In this document: positions 1-8,213 of the stretch, piece after piece
How positions within the stretch are numbered: the stretch's first letter is position 1
How the letters are laid out: each line of letters opens with the position of its first letter
DNA from: Phenylobacterium sp. RIFCSPHIGHO2_01_FULL_69_31
GTDB taxonomy: Bacteria; Pseudomonadota; Alphaproteobacteria; Caulobacterales; Caulobacteraceae
Length of the DNA: 47,592 nucleotides
Direction of reading: 5' to 3'
Assembly (NCBI RefSeq): GCF_001824475.1
Contig: NZ_MHXN01000002.1
Coordinates: 1 to 47,592, forward strand
Notes under the pieces: model-generated
What the model saw: only the letters and a program-made list of their open reading frames with translations
Told to the model about the DNA's origin: nothing
Database searches by the model: none
Translations under genes and position numbers: made by a program

Positions 1-68
1 CCCCTCCACCGACAGCCCGCCTGGCGCGGCTACGCCCCTCCACCGACAGCCCGCCTGGCGCGGCTACG
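1..68. repeat. 34-base tandem repeat, two copies, with hairpin
   Basis: Bases 1-34 and 35-68 are identical 34-base units, and the array may continue to the left beyond the window. Each unit holds CCCGCCTGGCG. The last copy (50-60) pairs perfectly with CGCCAGGCGGG at 67-77 across a 6-base loop, an 11-base-pair stem. The position in a non-coding edge and the palindromic design resemble a REP-like intergenic element; that identity is inference. Confidence 0.75.
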
Positions 69-246
69 CCAGGCGGGCGTCCCGGAAGACGTCGCCACTG
101 TAGCAGCCAGCCAACAAACAAGGGGGCAGACCGGTGTGTCAGGGTCGAAGTCGCCGCGCCAAAGACCATATAGTTCCTTATTTGTTCTTGACGGCCGCGC
201 CATCGGCGTGCGTCTTTGAAGCGCAACCATGAGTCAGTGGTAGGGC
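69..246. other. Intergenic stretch before the DUF1963 gene
   Basis: Apart from the right arm of the hairpin ending at 77, I see no gene, clear terminator or recognisable promoter here. The short reading frames that cross it have no family resemblance and no plausible ribosome binding site. Confidence 0.5.
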
Positions 247-1185
247 ATGGATTTGCTGGATGTCGCCCGTCAGATCGCAATCGGCCTTGGCGCAGGTATA
301 CTCTATCTGGTCGCCATCGTCGCCGTCGTCGCGTTGGTCTCCCTGGCCCAACATTGGATGTACGTCCGCAAGCGACGCAGGGCAGGACCGCGGCTTTCGT
401 CTGACGCGCCTCGTATTAAAGGCAGGATGACGCGGCTGGCTCAGCCAACCTTGCTGTTGACGCCGGCGACGAAGCCGGGGTTTTCGAAGCTTGGCGGAGA
501 TCCGGAACTTCCGCCTGATCTGGCCTGGCCCCATGAGGACGGGCGGCCTCGAACCTTTGTCGCTCAGGTCGACCTCGCCAGCGCCCAGGATTTCGATCCG
601 CCGAAGTGGCTCCCGGCCGCAGGACACCTGTACGCCTTTGTCGATGAGACCCGCTACGGACTTGCCGATCTGGTCCGCATCATCAGCACCGACCTGCCGG
701 CCGGACCGCCGGTCACCCCTCCCACGGCGGTGCGCAACCGCGAAGACAGACGTTTGGCTGCGTCGTTCCCGGAGCGGCGCGTGACCTTCGAGAGTCGCAC
801 CTCCGTCCCCAGCCTGGATTGGCTGGGCATCGACCTCACAGAGGCGGATCTCTCAGAGGACGAACTCGACGAACTGGCCGACGCGCCTTTGGACGACGAG
901 ATCCAGCATCGGATCGGGGGCTATCCGTCGGAGATCCAGGACGAGCAGATGGCGATTTCCTGCGAGTTGATGCGTCGTGGCTTGCCGCCTGAATACGAGG
1001 GCACGGAAATCACCCCTGCGATCGAGCGGGCCTCGAAGCAGTGGCGGATGTTGCTGCAGATCGACTCCGATCCGGCGCTCAAGATGAACTGGGGCGACGG
1101 CGGCCGGCTCTATGTCTTCATCCGCGAGAAGGACGCCCTGAAGGGCGACTTCTCACAGACCGTGACGATCTCGCAGAGCTACTAG
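247..1185 (+). CDS. DUF1963 (YwqG-like) membrane-anchored protein
   Basis: The 312-residue protein begins with one strongly hydrophobic helix (about residues 9-37) followed by Arg/Lys-rich residues, so it should be anchored in the inner membrane with the rest in the cytoplasm. The body shows the DUF1963 pattern: PGFSKLGGDPELP with a following WP, then FVAQVDLAS, and near the end LLQIDSD, MNWGDGGRLYVFI. These are the core strands of the YwqG fold, whose biochemical role is not established. The ATG at 247 is chosen because it gives the complete anchor helix. The stop overlaps the stop of the convergent oxidoreductase gene by four bases. Family assignment is confident; function is unknown. Confidence 0.85.
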   Translation: MDLLDVARQIAIGLGAGILYLVAIVAVVALVSLAQHWMYVRKRRRAGPRLSSDAPRIKGRMTRLAQPTLLLTPATKPGFSKLGGDPELPPDLAWPHEDGRPRTFVAQVDLASAQDFDPPKWLPAAGHLYAFVDETRYGLADLVRIISTDLPAGPPVTPPTAVRNREDRRLAASFPERRVTFESRTSVPSLDWLGIDLTEADLSEDELDELADAPLDDEIQHRIGGYPSEIQDEQMAISCELMRRGLPPEYEGTEITPAIERASKQWRMLLQIDSDPALKMNWGDGGRLYVFIREKDALKGDFSQTVTISQSY

Positions 1186-4100
1186 GCTGCCGCCGGCGCT
1201 TTCACCCCGTCCCACTCCTTCCACAGCCGCTTCGCCTCGGCCTTCGCAGGTCCGACCGACGCGTCCTTCACATGGCCGAAGCCGCGGATCTGTTGGGGGA
1301 CCTGGGCAAGCTTCACCGCAATGTGGTGCCGGTCGGCGTCGAGGCCGGCGACCAGGCGGTCGAGGTCGGCTTCGAAGTCGGCGATCAGGCCGCGCTCCAT
1401 CCGCCGCTCCGCCGTGCGTCCGAAGACGTCCAGCGGTCCGCCGCGCAGGCCCTTCAGCTTGGCCAGCGTCGGGAACGCCAGGTCCAGCATCCAGGGCGAG
1501 AAGGCCATCTTCTTCGGCTTGCCGTCGGGCCCTTTGCGGGCCAGCAGCGGCGGCGCCAGCCAGACCTTGGCCTTGCCGCCCTTGAACGTCTGGGCCCGGT
1601 AGTCGGCGAAGCGTCCGTCCGAGTAGAGGCGCGCGACCTCGTACTCGTCCTTGTAGGCCATCAGCTTGTAGAGGCTGACCGCGACCGCTCGCGTCAGGTC
1701 GGTCGAGCCCAGGGACGCTTCGGCGGCGCGGACGCGCTCCACCTTCGCCAGGTAGCGGTCGGCGTAGGCCTTGTTCTGATAGGCCGTGAGCTCGCGGGCG
1801 CGGTGGGCGATCAGCTCGTCGAGCGGCATGGTCTCAGGGGTCGGGACGTCGTCCTCGCGCTTGCCCCGGGCGGTGGGGTCGAAGGCGGCCTTGCGGCCCA
1901 GTTCGAAGGCCTGGAGGTTGGCCTCCGCCTCGACGCCGTTCAGCCGGATGGCGCGGTAAAGCGCGCGGCTGGAGACGGGGATCACGCCCTTCTGCCAAGC
2001 GAAGCCCAGCATGATCATGTTGGCGTAGATGGCGTCGCCCAGGCCGGTCTCGGCCAGGTGGCTGGCCGGCGCGGCGTCGTAGCTCTTGGTCGCCGCGGCG
2101 ATCCGCCGGCCCTGTTCGTCGGCGTCGAAGCGGACGTCCCGGTCCGTCACGAAGTCGGCGGTGGGGGCGAAGTCGGCGTTTCCGACCGCCACCGTCCGGT
2201 CCTTGGCGTAGAGCGCCAAGGCGTCCGGGCCGGCGGCCGACAGCAGGTCGCAGGCGATGAGCACATTGGCCGACGCGGCGGGCACCCGGCCGCCGATCGT
2301 CGTGGTCTCAGTCTCGCCGATCCGGACGTGGCTGAACACCGCCCCGCCCTTTTGCGCCAGGCCTGTCATGTCCACCACCGAGGCGGCGCGGCCGTCCACG
2401 TGCGCGGCCATGGCCAGGATCGAGGCGACGGTGGTCACGCCCGTGCCGCCGACCCCCGTGAAGACGATGTTCTGGACGCCCTTCAGCTCCGGGAACGCCG
2501 GCAGCGGGGTGGAGTCCGCCGTCAGCGCCGCCATCGTCTCGCGGTGGGCGTTCTCGGCGCCCTCCAGAGTGACGAACGACGGACAGAAGCCGTCCAGGCA
2601 CGAATAGTCCTGGTTGCAGGTCGACTGGTTGATCCGCCGCTTGCGGCCAAACTCGGTGTTCAGCGGCTCCACCGACACGCAGTGGGACTTCGCCGAACAG
2701 TCGCCGCAGCCTTCGCAGACCAGCGGGTTGATCATCACCCGCATCGGCGCCGCGGCCATCTTGCCGCGCTTGCGCCGCCGGCGCTTCTCTGTGGCGCAGA
2801 CCTGGTCGTAGATCAGGACGCTGACGCCAGGCGTGTCGCGCAGCTCGCGCTGCACCTTCATCAGCTCGATGCGGGGCCGCACCTCGACGCCGGGCGCCAG
2901 GTCGGTGACACCCTGGTAGCGCTCGGGCTCGGCCGCCACGACCACCACCTTCTTCACGCCCTCAGAGGCGAGCTGGCGGGTGATCTGGGGAACGGTGAAT
3001 CCGCTTTCCGCCGCCTGGCCGCCGGTCATGGCGACGGCGTCGTTGAACAGCAGCTTGTAGGTCATGTTCGACCCGGCCGCGACGGCGGCCCGGATCGCCA
3101 GCGAACCGGAGTGATTGTAGGTGCCATCGCCCAGGTTGACGAAGACGTGCTTCTCGTCGGTGAAGGGCGAGGCGCCGACCCAGGAAAGACCCTCGCCGCC
3201 CATATGGCTGTTCAGGTCGGTCGAGGGATCGTTGAAGCTCGCCATGTAGTGGCAGCCGATACCGGCCAGGGCGCGGCTGCCCTCCGGCAGGCGGGTCGAG
3301 GTGTTGTGGGGGCAGCCCGAGCAGAAGAAGGGCTTGCGCTGCTGGTCGCTGGAGAGCGTCACCGCGGCCATCGAGGCGGCCGAGACGCGGTTCAGATAGT
3401 CGTACACCCGGTCCATGTGCCGGCCGGCCGGCAGGCGGTCGGCGATGGCCAGGGCGATTTCGGCCACCGACAGCGAGGTCAGCTCCGACAGCAGGGGCGC
3501 GCCCTTCTCATCGGTCTTGCCGATGATCACCGGCCGCGCATGAGCCGGCAGGTCGTAGAGCGCGGCCCGGGCCTGGACCTCGATCAGCGGCCGCTTGTGC
3601 TCGATGACCATCAGGGTCTCGAGCCCGGCCGCGAAGGCGCGGATGCCGGTCGGCTCCAACGGCCAGGGCATGCCGACCTTGTAGATGGCGACGCCCAGGG
3701 CCGCGGCCTCGGCCTGGGTGATCCCCATGGCGGAGAAGGCCTCGATCACGTCCTTGTAGGCCTGCCCCTGGCAGACGATGCCCAGGCGCGGCCGGGCCGC
3801 GCCCAGCATGATCCGGTCGATCCGGTTGGCGCGCGCGAAGGCCAGCGCCGCCGGGATCTTCTGGGTGCGCAGGCGCCGCTCCTTGTCGAGCGGCTGGTCC
3901 TTGAGCCGGATTCCCAGGCCGCCGGCGGGCAGGCGGAAGTTCTCGGGCGTCGTGAACTGGTGGCGCGAGAGGGAGACGTCGATGGTCGCCCCCGAATCCA
4001 TGGTGTCGGCCAGGGCGATCATCCCGACCCACAGGCCGGAGAAGCGCGACAGGGCGATGCCCATCAGGCCGTAGTCCAGCACTTCCTGCACATCGGCCGG

Positions 4101-4616
4101 CGACAGCACCGGCATCTCGAAGTCCTGGAAGGCGTATTCCGACTGCGACGGCAGGGTGGAGGACTTGCAGGTGTGGTCGTCGCCGGCCACCGCCAGCACG
4201 CCGCCCTTGGGGTGCACGCCGGCGAAGTTGGCGTGCTTGAAGACGTCGCCCGTACGGTCGACGCCAGGCGCCTTCCCGTACCACATGCCGAACACGCCGT
4301 CGTAGCGGGCGCCCGGGAACAGGTTGGCCTGCTGGCTGCCCCAGACGGCGGTGGCGGCGAGATCCTCGTTGAGGCCTTCCTTGAACACCACCTCGGCGGA
4401 TTTCAGATACTTGGCCGCACGCGCGGCCTGCTGGTCGAGGCCGCCCAGGGGCGAGCCGCGATATCCCGAAACGAACCCTGCCGTGTTGAGACCGGCCGCG
4501 CGGTCCAGCCGGTGCTGATCCATCAGGACACGGAGCAGCGTCTGGACGCCGGTGATGAACACTCGGCCATCCGTGAGCAGAAATTTGTCGTCGAGCGTCA
4601 CTTCCTGGTGGCGCAT
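1182..4616 (-). CDS. Indolepyruvate ferredoxin oxidoreductase, fused alpha/beta
   Basis: This 1144-residue protein is the long fused form of the enzyme that oxidatively decarboxylates arylpyruvates, products of aromatic amino acid transamination, to acyl-CoA with ferredoxin as acceptor. The N-terminal half carries the pyrimidine-binding region (GYRGSPLGGLDQQ) and the TPP-binding region (GIGCHYMASF, LGDGTYNHSG). Residues 634-646 form a cysteine cluster, CEGCGDCSAKSHC, followed by CNQDYSCLDGFCP, suited to iron-sulfur binding. The C-terminal part starts with GVGGTGVTTVASIL, the gamma-type domain seen in IorB. The ATG at 4616 has AAGGA upstream. A divergent Lrp-family gene lies across a 142-base gap and is the obvious candidate regulator (inference). 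Confidence 0.93.
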   Translation of the reverse strand: MRHQEVTLDDKFLLTDGRVFITGVQTLLRVLMDQHRLDRAAGLNTAGFVSGYRGSPLGGLDQQAARAAKYLKSAEVVFKEGLNEDLAATAVWGSQQANLFPGARYDGVFGMWYGKAPGVDRTGDVFKHANFAGVHPKGGVLAVAGDDHTCKSSTLPSQSEYAFQDFEMPVLSPADVQEVLDYGLMGIALSRFSGLWVGMIALADTMDSGATIDVSLSRHQFTTPENFRLPAGGLGIRLKDQPLDKERRLRTQKIPAALAFARANRIDRIMLGAARPRLGIVCQGQAYKDVIEAFSAMGITQAEAAALGVAIYKVGMPWPLEPTGIRAFAAGLETLMVIEHKRPLIEVQARAALYDLPAHARPVIIGKTDEKGAPLLSELTSLSVAEIALAIADRLPAGRHMDRVYDYLNRVSAASMAAVTLSSDQQRKPFFCSGCPHNTSTRLPEGSRALAGIGCHYMASFNDPSTDLNSHMGGEGLSWVGASPFTDEKHVFVNLGDGTYNHSGSLAIRAAVAAGSNMTYKLLFNDAVAMTGGQAAESGFTVPQITRQLASEGVKKVVVVAAEPERYQGVTDLAPGVEVRPRIELMKVQRELRDTPGVSVLIYDQVCATEKRRRRKRGKMAAAPMRVMINPLVCEGCGDCSAKSHCVSVEPLNTEFGRKRRINQSTCNQDYSCLDGFCPSFVTLEGAENAHRETMAALTADSTPLPAFPELKGVQNIVFTGVGGTGVTTVASILAMAAHVDGRAASVVDMTGLAQKGGAVFSHVRIGETETTTIGGRVPAASANVLIACDLLSAAGPDALALYAKDRTVAVGNADFAPTADFVTDRDVRFDADEQGRRIAAATKSYDAAPASHLAETGLGDAIYANMIMLGFAWQKGVIPVSSRALYRAIRLNGVEAEANLQAFELGRKAAFDPTARGKREDDVPTPETMPLDELIAHRARELTAYQNKAYADRYLAKVERVRAAEASLGSTDLTRAVAVSLYKLMAYKDEYEVARLYSDGRFADYRAQTFKGGKAKVWLAPPLLARKGPDGKPKKMAFSPWMLDLAFPTLAKLKGLRGGPLDVFGRTAERRMERGLIADFEADLDRLVAGLDADRHHIAVKLAQVPQQIRGFGHVKDASVGPAKAEAKRLWKEWDGVKAPAAA

Positions 4617-4663
4617 CGCAATTTTTTTCCTTTCGGGCCTCCCCTAACGGATTGCAAGATCAT

Positions 4664-4738
4664 ATAAGAGCGCCGCAATTGCTTGCCAAAAGCATGCCCC
4701 TGGACGGTGGTTCCGGGGCAAGAAGAACATGCTCTTAT
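4664..4738. promoter_or_regulatory. Inverted repeat in the ior/Lrp divergent region
   Basis: ATAAGAGC at 4664-4671 and its perfect reverse complement GCTCTTAT at 4731-4738 flank the middle of the 142-base divergent gap. Between them lies a bulged hairpin, CCCCtGGA (4697-4704) with TCCGGGG. Lrp-family proteins commonly bind several half-sites in such shared regions, so this is a reasonable autoregulatory operator candidate, but no binding consensus was tested. Confidence 0.35.
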
Positions 4739-4758
4739 GTCGATTAAAGGAGGAAAAG

Positions 4759-5256
4759 TTGTCCGAGGCCCTCGACGCGGTCGATGCCAAGATCCTGGAT
4801 CTGATCCAGCACGACGCCGGATTGTCCGTCGCCGAGATCGCGGACCGTGTCGGACTGTCGTCCAGCCCGTGCTGGCGGCGGATCAAGCGGCTCGAGGACG
4901 CGGGCGTCATCCAGCGCCGGGTAACCATCCTCGACCGCGACAAACTCGGCCTCGGCTTCGAAGTCTATTGCACCGTCAAGCTGTCGCTCCCGACCAAGGA
5001 CAACCTCGACGCCTTCGAGCAGGCCATCGGCAAGCTGGCGGAGGTGGTGCAGTGCGCCACCGTCACCGGCGCCGCCGACTATGAGTTGCGCATCGTGACC
5101 CGCGACATGCACGCCTTCGACGATTTCCTGCGCGACAAGATCCTCAGCCTAGGCCTGGTGTCGAATATCGAGAGCCGCATCGTCATCCGCTCGGTCAAGA
5201 ACACCACCGCCGCGCCGCTCGGGCTGGTCAGCCCCTATGTGAGTGCGCAAAGCTAG
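4759..5256 (+). CDS. Lrp/AsnC-family transcriptional regulator
   Basis: The protein has the Lrp/AsnC layout. An N-terminal winged helix-turn-helix (VDAKILDLIQHDAGLSVAEI, then GLSSSPCWRRIKRLEDAGVI) is followed by an RAM effector-binding domain with the VTGAADYELRIVTRDM segment. I prefer the TTG at 4759 (165 residues) over the in-frame ATG at 4729, because AGGAGG at 4748-4753 sits five bases before the TTG and the extra ten residues are outside the normal family start. Such regulators usually sense amino acids or their keto acids. Being divergent from the indolepyruvate oxidoreductase gene, it plausibly controls aromatic amino acid catabolism; that link is inference. Confidence 0.9.
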   Translation: MSEALDAVDAKILDLIQHDAGLSVAEIADRVGLSSSPCWRRIKRLEDAGVIQRRVTILDRDKLGLGFEVYCTVKLSLPTKDNLDAFEQAIGKLAEVVQCATVTGAADYELRIVTRDMHAFDDFLRDKILSLGLVSNIESRIVIRSVKNTTAAPLGLVSPYVSAQS

Positions 5257-5278
5257 GTCTCCACCCCGGAGACCTTCC

Positions 5279-6169
5279 ATGATCGAACTCGTCATCGACC
5301 AGCGCCGCAAGGACCTCGGCGGCTTCGAGGTCGGCCGCGTGCTGCCGTTCGCCAAGCGGCGGATGGTGGGGCCGTTCGTCTTCTTCGATCACATGGGCCC
5401 GGTGGAGTTCCAGCCCGGCTTCGGCCGCAACGTCGACGTCCGCCCCCACCCGCACATCGGCCTGTCGACCGTGACCTATCTGTTCGACGGCCATATCACC
5501 CACCGCGACAGCGTGGGCGCGATCCAGGAGATCAACCCCGGCGAGGTCAACTGGATGACCGCCGGCCGCGGGATCACCCATTCCGAACGGTTCGAGACCT
5601 TGCGCGCCAACGGCGGCAAGATGCACGGCATCCAGGCCTGGGTCGCCCTGCCCACCGAGCTGGAGGAGGCCGACCCCAGCTTCGCCAACCACGGCCCGGC
5701 AGACCTGCCCACTTACGAAGGCGGCGGGATGTGGGCGCGCCTGATTGCCGGCAAGGCCTTCGGGGCCGAGTCCAAGGTCAAGACGCTGTCGCCGATGTTC
5801 TATGTCCACTGGCGGCTGGACGCCGGCGCCAAGGCCGAACTGCCCGCGGAGTATCCCGAGCGCGCGGCCTACGTGGCCGAGGGCGTGGTCGAGGTGGATG
5901 GCCGCGCGTTCCACGCCGGTCAGATGATGGTGTTCGCGCCGGGGCAGCCCGTGCTGTTCACCGCCACCACCGACGCCATCGTGATGCTGCTGGGCGGCGA
6001 GCCCGTGGGCCCGCGCTTCATCGAGTGGAACTTCGTCTCCTCGTCGAAGGAGCGCCTCGAGCAGGCCAAGGCCGACTGGCGCGCGGGCCGCATGAAGCTG
6101 CCCGACGCCGACGACCAGGAATTCATCCCCCTGCCGGAACCGCCCCCGCCCGCGAACCCCATGAGCTGA
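5279..6169 (+). CDS. Pirin family protein
   Basis: The 296-residue protein matches bacterial pirins, two-cupin-domain proteins of the YhhW/YhaK type. The first cupin contains the metal-site sequence DVRPHPHIGLSTVTYLFDGHITHRDS and then GEVNWMTAGRGITHSER, which together supply the His and Glu ligands. The second cupin is the weaker C-terminal one. Some bacterial pirins have quercetin dioxygenase activity and others regulate metabolic enzymes; the sequence does not separate these options. The ATG at 5279 is preferred over an in-frame GTG/ATG further up because it has GGAG just upstream and starts with the usual MIELVIDQR. It follows the Lrp gene by 22 bases and may be co-transcribed. Confidence 0.9.
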   Translation: MIELVIDQRRKDLGGFEVGRVLPFAKRRMVGPFVFFDHMGPVEFQPGFGRNVDVRPHPHIGLSTVTYLFDGHITHRDSVGAIQEINPGEVNWMTAGRGITHSERFETLRANGGKMHGIQAWVALPTELEEADPSFANHGPADLPTYEGGGMWARLIAGKAFGAESKVKTLSPMFYVHWRLDAGAKAELPAEYPERAAYVAEGVVEVDGRAFHAGQMMVFAPGQPVLFTATTDAIVMLLGGEPVGPRFIEWNFVSSSKERLEQAKADWRAGRMKLPDADDQEFIPLPEPPPPANPMS

Positions 6170-6953
6170 CGCGGGCGCGCCGGCGCAGCGCCGCCCCCAT
6201 CACGCCGAAGCCCCCGAGCAACAGGGCCCAGGTCGAGGGTTCCGGCACGCCGGCCGCCGCGATGTCGCCGTCGTGGACCAGCCAGACGTAGGACAGCGGC
6301 TCCCGCCCCTGCTGGGCCGCGCGCGGGTTCTGGTTGCCGTCCTCGAAGGTGAAGGCCCAGAAGGCGTTGTAGTCGCCGTCCGGGTATTCAGCGCGGACGT
6401 TGGTCCAGTAGAAGGCGAGCTCCAGGTTGGCGAACGGGCCTCGATCGGGGCCCGAGCCGTAGTTGGGCAACCCGTAGTTCGGATTGTACTCGCAAGGCTC
6501 TGCGCCCACGGCCTCGCAAGCCGCACGGCCGCCGAGGTTCGCGTAGTACATCCAGCCGAGTTCGGAATAGATGCCGCTGTCGTCCGGCGTGCCCCAGCCC
6601 GTGCCGGTGGCGCCCTGGCCGTTGGGAAGCTGGCCGCCCGAGCCGGGCAGGTTGGGGTGGAAGTCGCCGACGTCGGGACCCAGGGTCGGCAGGCGCCAGT
6701 CCTGGTGCAGGATGCCGGTGGCGCTGTTGAAGTAGAGATATCCGTCCGCGAGGAACTCGGCGCCGGCCTGGGTGACGAGACCGTCGGACGCGAAGCCCGA
6801 GGTCTTCCCGTAGTTGGCGTCGGCCATCCAGGTGATGTCCAGCACGCTGTCGTAGAAGAAGCCGCCGGGGCGCGCGAACAGCGCCGCCGAGGCCTGAGAC
6901 GTCAGACAGGCCGAGGCGGCGATGGCCCCGGCAACCGCAAGCGACAAACGCAT
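6123..6953 (-). CDS. PEPxxWA-CTERM secreted protein, DUF1566-like
   Basis: A signal peptide (MRLSLAVAGAIAASACLTSQASA) leads a mature region with FYDSVLDITWMADANYG and a later WRLPTLG, the pattern of DUF1566/Lcl-type domains in PEP-CTERM proteins. The C-terminus has VPEPSTWALLLGGFGVMGAALRRR: a PEP motif, a hydrophobic helix and a basic patch, the exosortase sorting signal variant of Caulobacterales and sphingomonads. The ATG at 6953 is preferred; a TTG two codons earlier is possible. The last 47 bases overlap the end of the convergent pirin gene, because about 20 residues follow the basic patch. Its substrate or matrix role is unknown, and no exosortase gene is in the window. Confidence 0.8.
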   Translation of the reverse strand: MRLSLAVAGAIAASACLTSQASAALFARPGGFFYDSVLDITWMADANYGKTSGFASDGLVTQAGAEFLADGYLYFNSATGILHQDWRLPTLGPDVGDFHPNLPGSGGQLPNGQGATGTGWGTPDDSGIYSELGWMYYANLGGRAACEAVGAEPCEYNPNYGLPNYGSGPDRGPFANLELAFYWTNVRAEYPDGDYNAFWAFTFEDGNQNPRAAQQGREPLSYVWLVHDGDIAAAGVPEPSTWALLLGGFGVMGAALRRRARVSSWGSRAGAVPAGG

Positions 6954-7061
6954 GACCAAACCCCACGCCTTGAGCAGACAACCCTGCGCGGGAGGCTAGC
7001 AGCGGGCGCGCAACGGGCGGTTGTGTGGGCGCGTCAAAGAGTTGTCGGCCAGCGTCAAACC

Positions 7062-8099
7062 TCAGGAGAGGTTGCGGAGCGCGGTCTTGTAGACGTCGGC
7101 CAGGCTGCCGGGCTCGGCCACGTGCGGCGCGACGCCCGCCACCTGGCGGCGGACCTCGGACGGCGCGTAGCCGAAGGTGTCCCGGAACACGCGGCTGAGG
7201 TGCGCCTTGTCGGGGAAGCCATAGGCATAGCCCAGGTCGGCGATGCTTCGGGTCTCCGTGGTGTCGGAGAGGCGGCCGTGCAGAGCGACCAGACGCCGTC
7301 GGCGGTCGTAGGCCAGCACGCCGCCGTCGCCCTTGAAAGCCCGGCCCAGCGAGGCGCGACTGAGGCCCAGCGTTTGGCAGAGCCGGTCCAGGTCGAGCTG
7401 GCCCATGGGCTGCCTCTCGATGTAGCGGCACACCCTCTGGCGCACCGGTTGGCGGCCGTCGGTGGGATCGGGCCGTCGCGGCATGCCGGCCAGGGCGGCG
7501 GCCAGGAGGTCGCGGACCACCCGAGCCATGGGCAAGGCGCTGCTCGCCGGCATCTCGGGAAGCTGCTTGGCGAGGGCCGCCACGAAGTCGACCAGGACCT
7601 TGACCGCGGGCGTCTGGGGCAGAGGCCCGTGAACGTCGACGGGCGGCAGCGCTTCGTCCAGGAACCAGCGGGCGATCTGGATCTGGATCGTGTGGTTGTC
7701 CGTCGCGTGCATGGTTTCCGGCCGGGTGAGGTCGGTCAGGCTGGCGCCGCCGGCCTCCACCAGCAGGTCGCCGCCCGGCCGGGGAAACCGCATGGTCCCC
7801 TCCAGCAAGACCACCAGGGAATAGTGGTCGGCGGGGGTGGCGCGGACCATGGTCTCGTCGCGCTCGAACGAGAAGGCGCCCAGCTGGTGGTCCGAGATCA
7901 GCAGCGGGTCCATCATCCAGAACCGGACCTTGGCCAGGAACGGGCCGCTGTCGACGGGCCGGGTGCAGCGCGAGTTGGCCACGTGGGCGGCGAAGGCCGC
8001 GAACTGCTCGTCGTCCGGCAGGTCGCTGGCGTCGAAGGCGAAGGTCGGCAGGAGCACGTGGCGACGCCCATCACCAGGTTTCGGAACGCGAGGCTGCAC
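7062..8099 (-). CDS. AraC-family transcriptional regulator
   Basis: The 345-residue protein has an AraC-type DNA-binding domain at its C-terminus. The first helix-turn-helix is around LDLDRLCQTLGLSRASLGRAFK. The second carries SIADLGYAYGFPDKAHLSRVFRDTFG, the diagnostic AraC signature. The N-terminal 200 residues look like a cupin-type AraC_binding_2 domain (HYSLVVLLEGTMRF and following). The start is uncertain: the GTG at 8099 gives the longest product, and a GTG at 8057 would remove 14 residues; neither has a strong ribosome binding site. It is divergent from the L-serine dehydratase gene with a 114-base gap, so it may regulate that gene (inference). Confidence 0.87.
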   Translation of the reverse strand: MQPRVPKPGDGRRHVLLPTFAFDASDLPDDEQFAAFAAHVANSRCTRPVDSGPFLAKVRFWMMDPLLISDHQLGAFSFERDETMVRATPADHYSLVVLLEGTMRFPRPGGDLLVEAGGASLTDLTRPETMHATDNHTIQIQIARWFLDEALPPVDVHGPLPQTPAVKVLVDFVAALAKQLPEMPASSALPMARVVRDLLAAALAGMPRRPDPTDGRQPVRQRVCRYIERQPMGQLDLDRLCQTLGLSRASLGRAFKGDGGVLAYDRRRRLVALHGRLSDTTETRSIADLGYAYGFPDKAHLSRVFRDTFGYAPSEVRRQVAGVAPHVAEPGSLADVYKTALRNLS

Positions 8100-8213
8100 G
8101 CCCCGCGCGCATCTCGCCCGAAACCGCGGGCGCGATCAACGGCGCAGGTTGCAGGCGCCGTGACGTCAAGGCCGGCCTTGAACCCCGCGGCGGACCCGTC
8201 CACACACGGCGGC

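Noticed and set aside
1041..4667. A 1208-residue open frame on the plus strand
   Set aside because: It is antisense to the oxidoreductase gene, has the His/Arg/Gly-rich composition of a shadow frame in GC-rich DNA and contains no family motif.
4729..4758. ATG start of the Lrp-type regulator
   Set aside because: A strong AGGAGG lies five bases before TTG 4759, and the extra residues fall inside the ribosome binding site region.
6273..8213. Upstream extension of the serine dehydratase frame
   Set aside because: The frame is open for nearly 2 kb but is antisense to two real genes; the family start is at 8214.
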